From NCBI GenBank assembly GCA_045130235.1, contig JBGUPJ010000012.1:1-32071 (forward strand): a DNA stretch of 32,071 nt. Direction: 5' to 3'. The position numbers and the translations under genes were made by a program. Source of the stretch: UBA1756 sp045130235. GTDB lineage: Bacteria > Bacteroidota > Bacteroidia > Bacteroidales > WCHB1-69. Positions 31,950 through 32,071 of the stretch are shown here, in pieces. Each line of letters starts with the position of its first letter. Within the stretch, counting starts at the first letter, position 1. Under the pieces are notes generated by a model. That model made no database searches and was not told where the DNA came from. It saw only the letters and a program-made list of their open reading frames with translations.

Positions 31950-31990
31950 CAGTCGTTAACTCATTTAAATTTCTAACCAAATCTAAAATC

Positions 31991-32071
31991 ATGAAACAAC
32001 AAGAAATTGTTCCCAACGTGGAAGAAAAAATCATCACCCTGCGCAACCAGCAGGTAATCCTCGACTGCGAT
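31991..32071 (+). CDS. ORF6N-domain protein, N-terminal fragment cut by window edge
   Basis: Only 27 codons are inside the window. They start MKQQEIVPNVEEKIITLRNQ and continue QVILDCD. The combination of I-x-x-LR-x-Q-x-V-[IM]-LD-x-D is the characteristic opening of ORF6N/KilA-N-type DNA-binding proteins (usually followed by VAELYGV), a family frequent in Bacteroidetes and phages. It has its own promoter. Nothing can be said about its C-terminal domains. Confidence 0.7.
   Translation, partial: MKQQEIVPNVEEKIITLRNQQVILDCD

Larger units (their letters stand above)
31624..31990. other. AT-rich divergent intergenic region between xseB and the ORF6N gene
   Basis: About 367 bases without a credible gene. 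It holds the leftward xseB promoter (31661-31668) and the rightward promoter at 31942-31949. The segment between them (31690-31930) is AT-rich with T and A runs, and I see no repeat, RNA gene or operator in it. A leftward 87-codon frame (31651-31914) has no coding signal and overlaps the xseB promoter. Confidence 0.5.

Overview
The window looks like chromosomal DNA from an anaerobic, fermentative member of the Bacteroidetes, most likely order Bacteroidales. Three lines of evidence agree. The type IX secretion system (T9SS) is represented by a PorV homologue, a second PorV/PorQ-family barrel and three large secreted cargo proteins with T9SS C-terminal signals. A multi-subunit NADH-linked [FeFe] hydrogenase implies anaerobic life with hydrogen metabolism. 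Twelve promoters carry the Bacteroidetes -7 element TAnnTTTG, and Shine-Dalgarno sequences are weak or absent before most starts. I see no phage, plasmid, insertion sequence or CRISPR array.

Layout. 1-2622 (-) is the 5' part of a secreted IgGFc-binding-like/gliding-type protein whose C-terminal sorting domain is cut by the window edge. 2941-3473 (-) holds a YraN-type protein preceded by an unrecognised 51-codon ORF. 3684-8213 (-) is a four-gene hydrogenase operon in the order HndB-like ferredoxin, NuoF-like HydB, catalytic HydA, NuoE-like HydC, closed by a strong terminator. rpsT follows at 8433-8684 (-), with two terminators between it and the operon. From 8905 rightward come an acyltransferase-like gene, upp, porV, ispF, manA and a choice-of-anchor-L adhesin (to 15489).

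Next is a small leftward operon, tsaE plus an alanine-dehydrogenase relative that appears to lack its NAD-binding domain (15539-16660). Then trmH, a PorV2-like gene and lpxB run rightward, followed by tRNA-Asp(GTC), a TIGR04076-like gene, lysS, a YbdG/MscS-type channel and two small lipoprotein genes (to 24384). A hairpin-rich intergenic region separates these from a leftward pair: a large secreted papain-like peptidase and an MBOAT acyltransferase (24657-30002). A leftward xseB / O-methyltransferase / trmD operon follows (30103-31623). The window ends in the first 27 codons of an ORF6N-domain gene.

How the parts fit. HydABC with the HndB-like ferredoxin would exchange electrons between NADH (possibly with ferredoxin) and H2. 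PorV would help export and attach the three cargo proteins. The remainder is mostly housekeeping: tRNA modification, translation, lipid A, isoprenoid and nucleotide salvage. No complete new multi-gene system is evident. The best leads are the domain-deleted alanine dehydrogenase relative beside tsaE, the 14-bp repeats that begin on stop codons, the hairpin cluster at 24525-24629, the peptidase/MBOAT pair and the small ORF before yraN.
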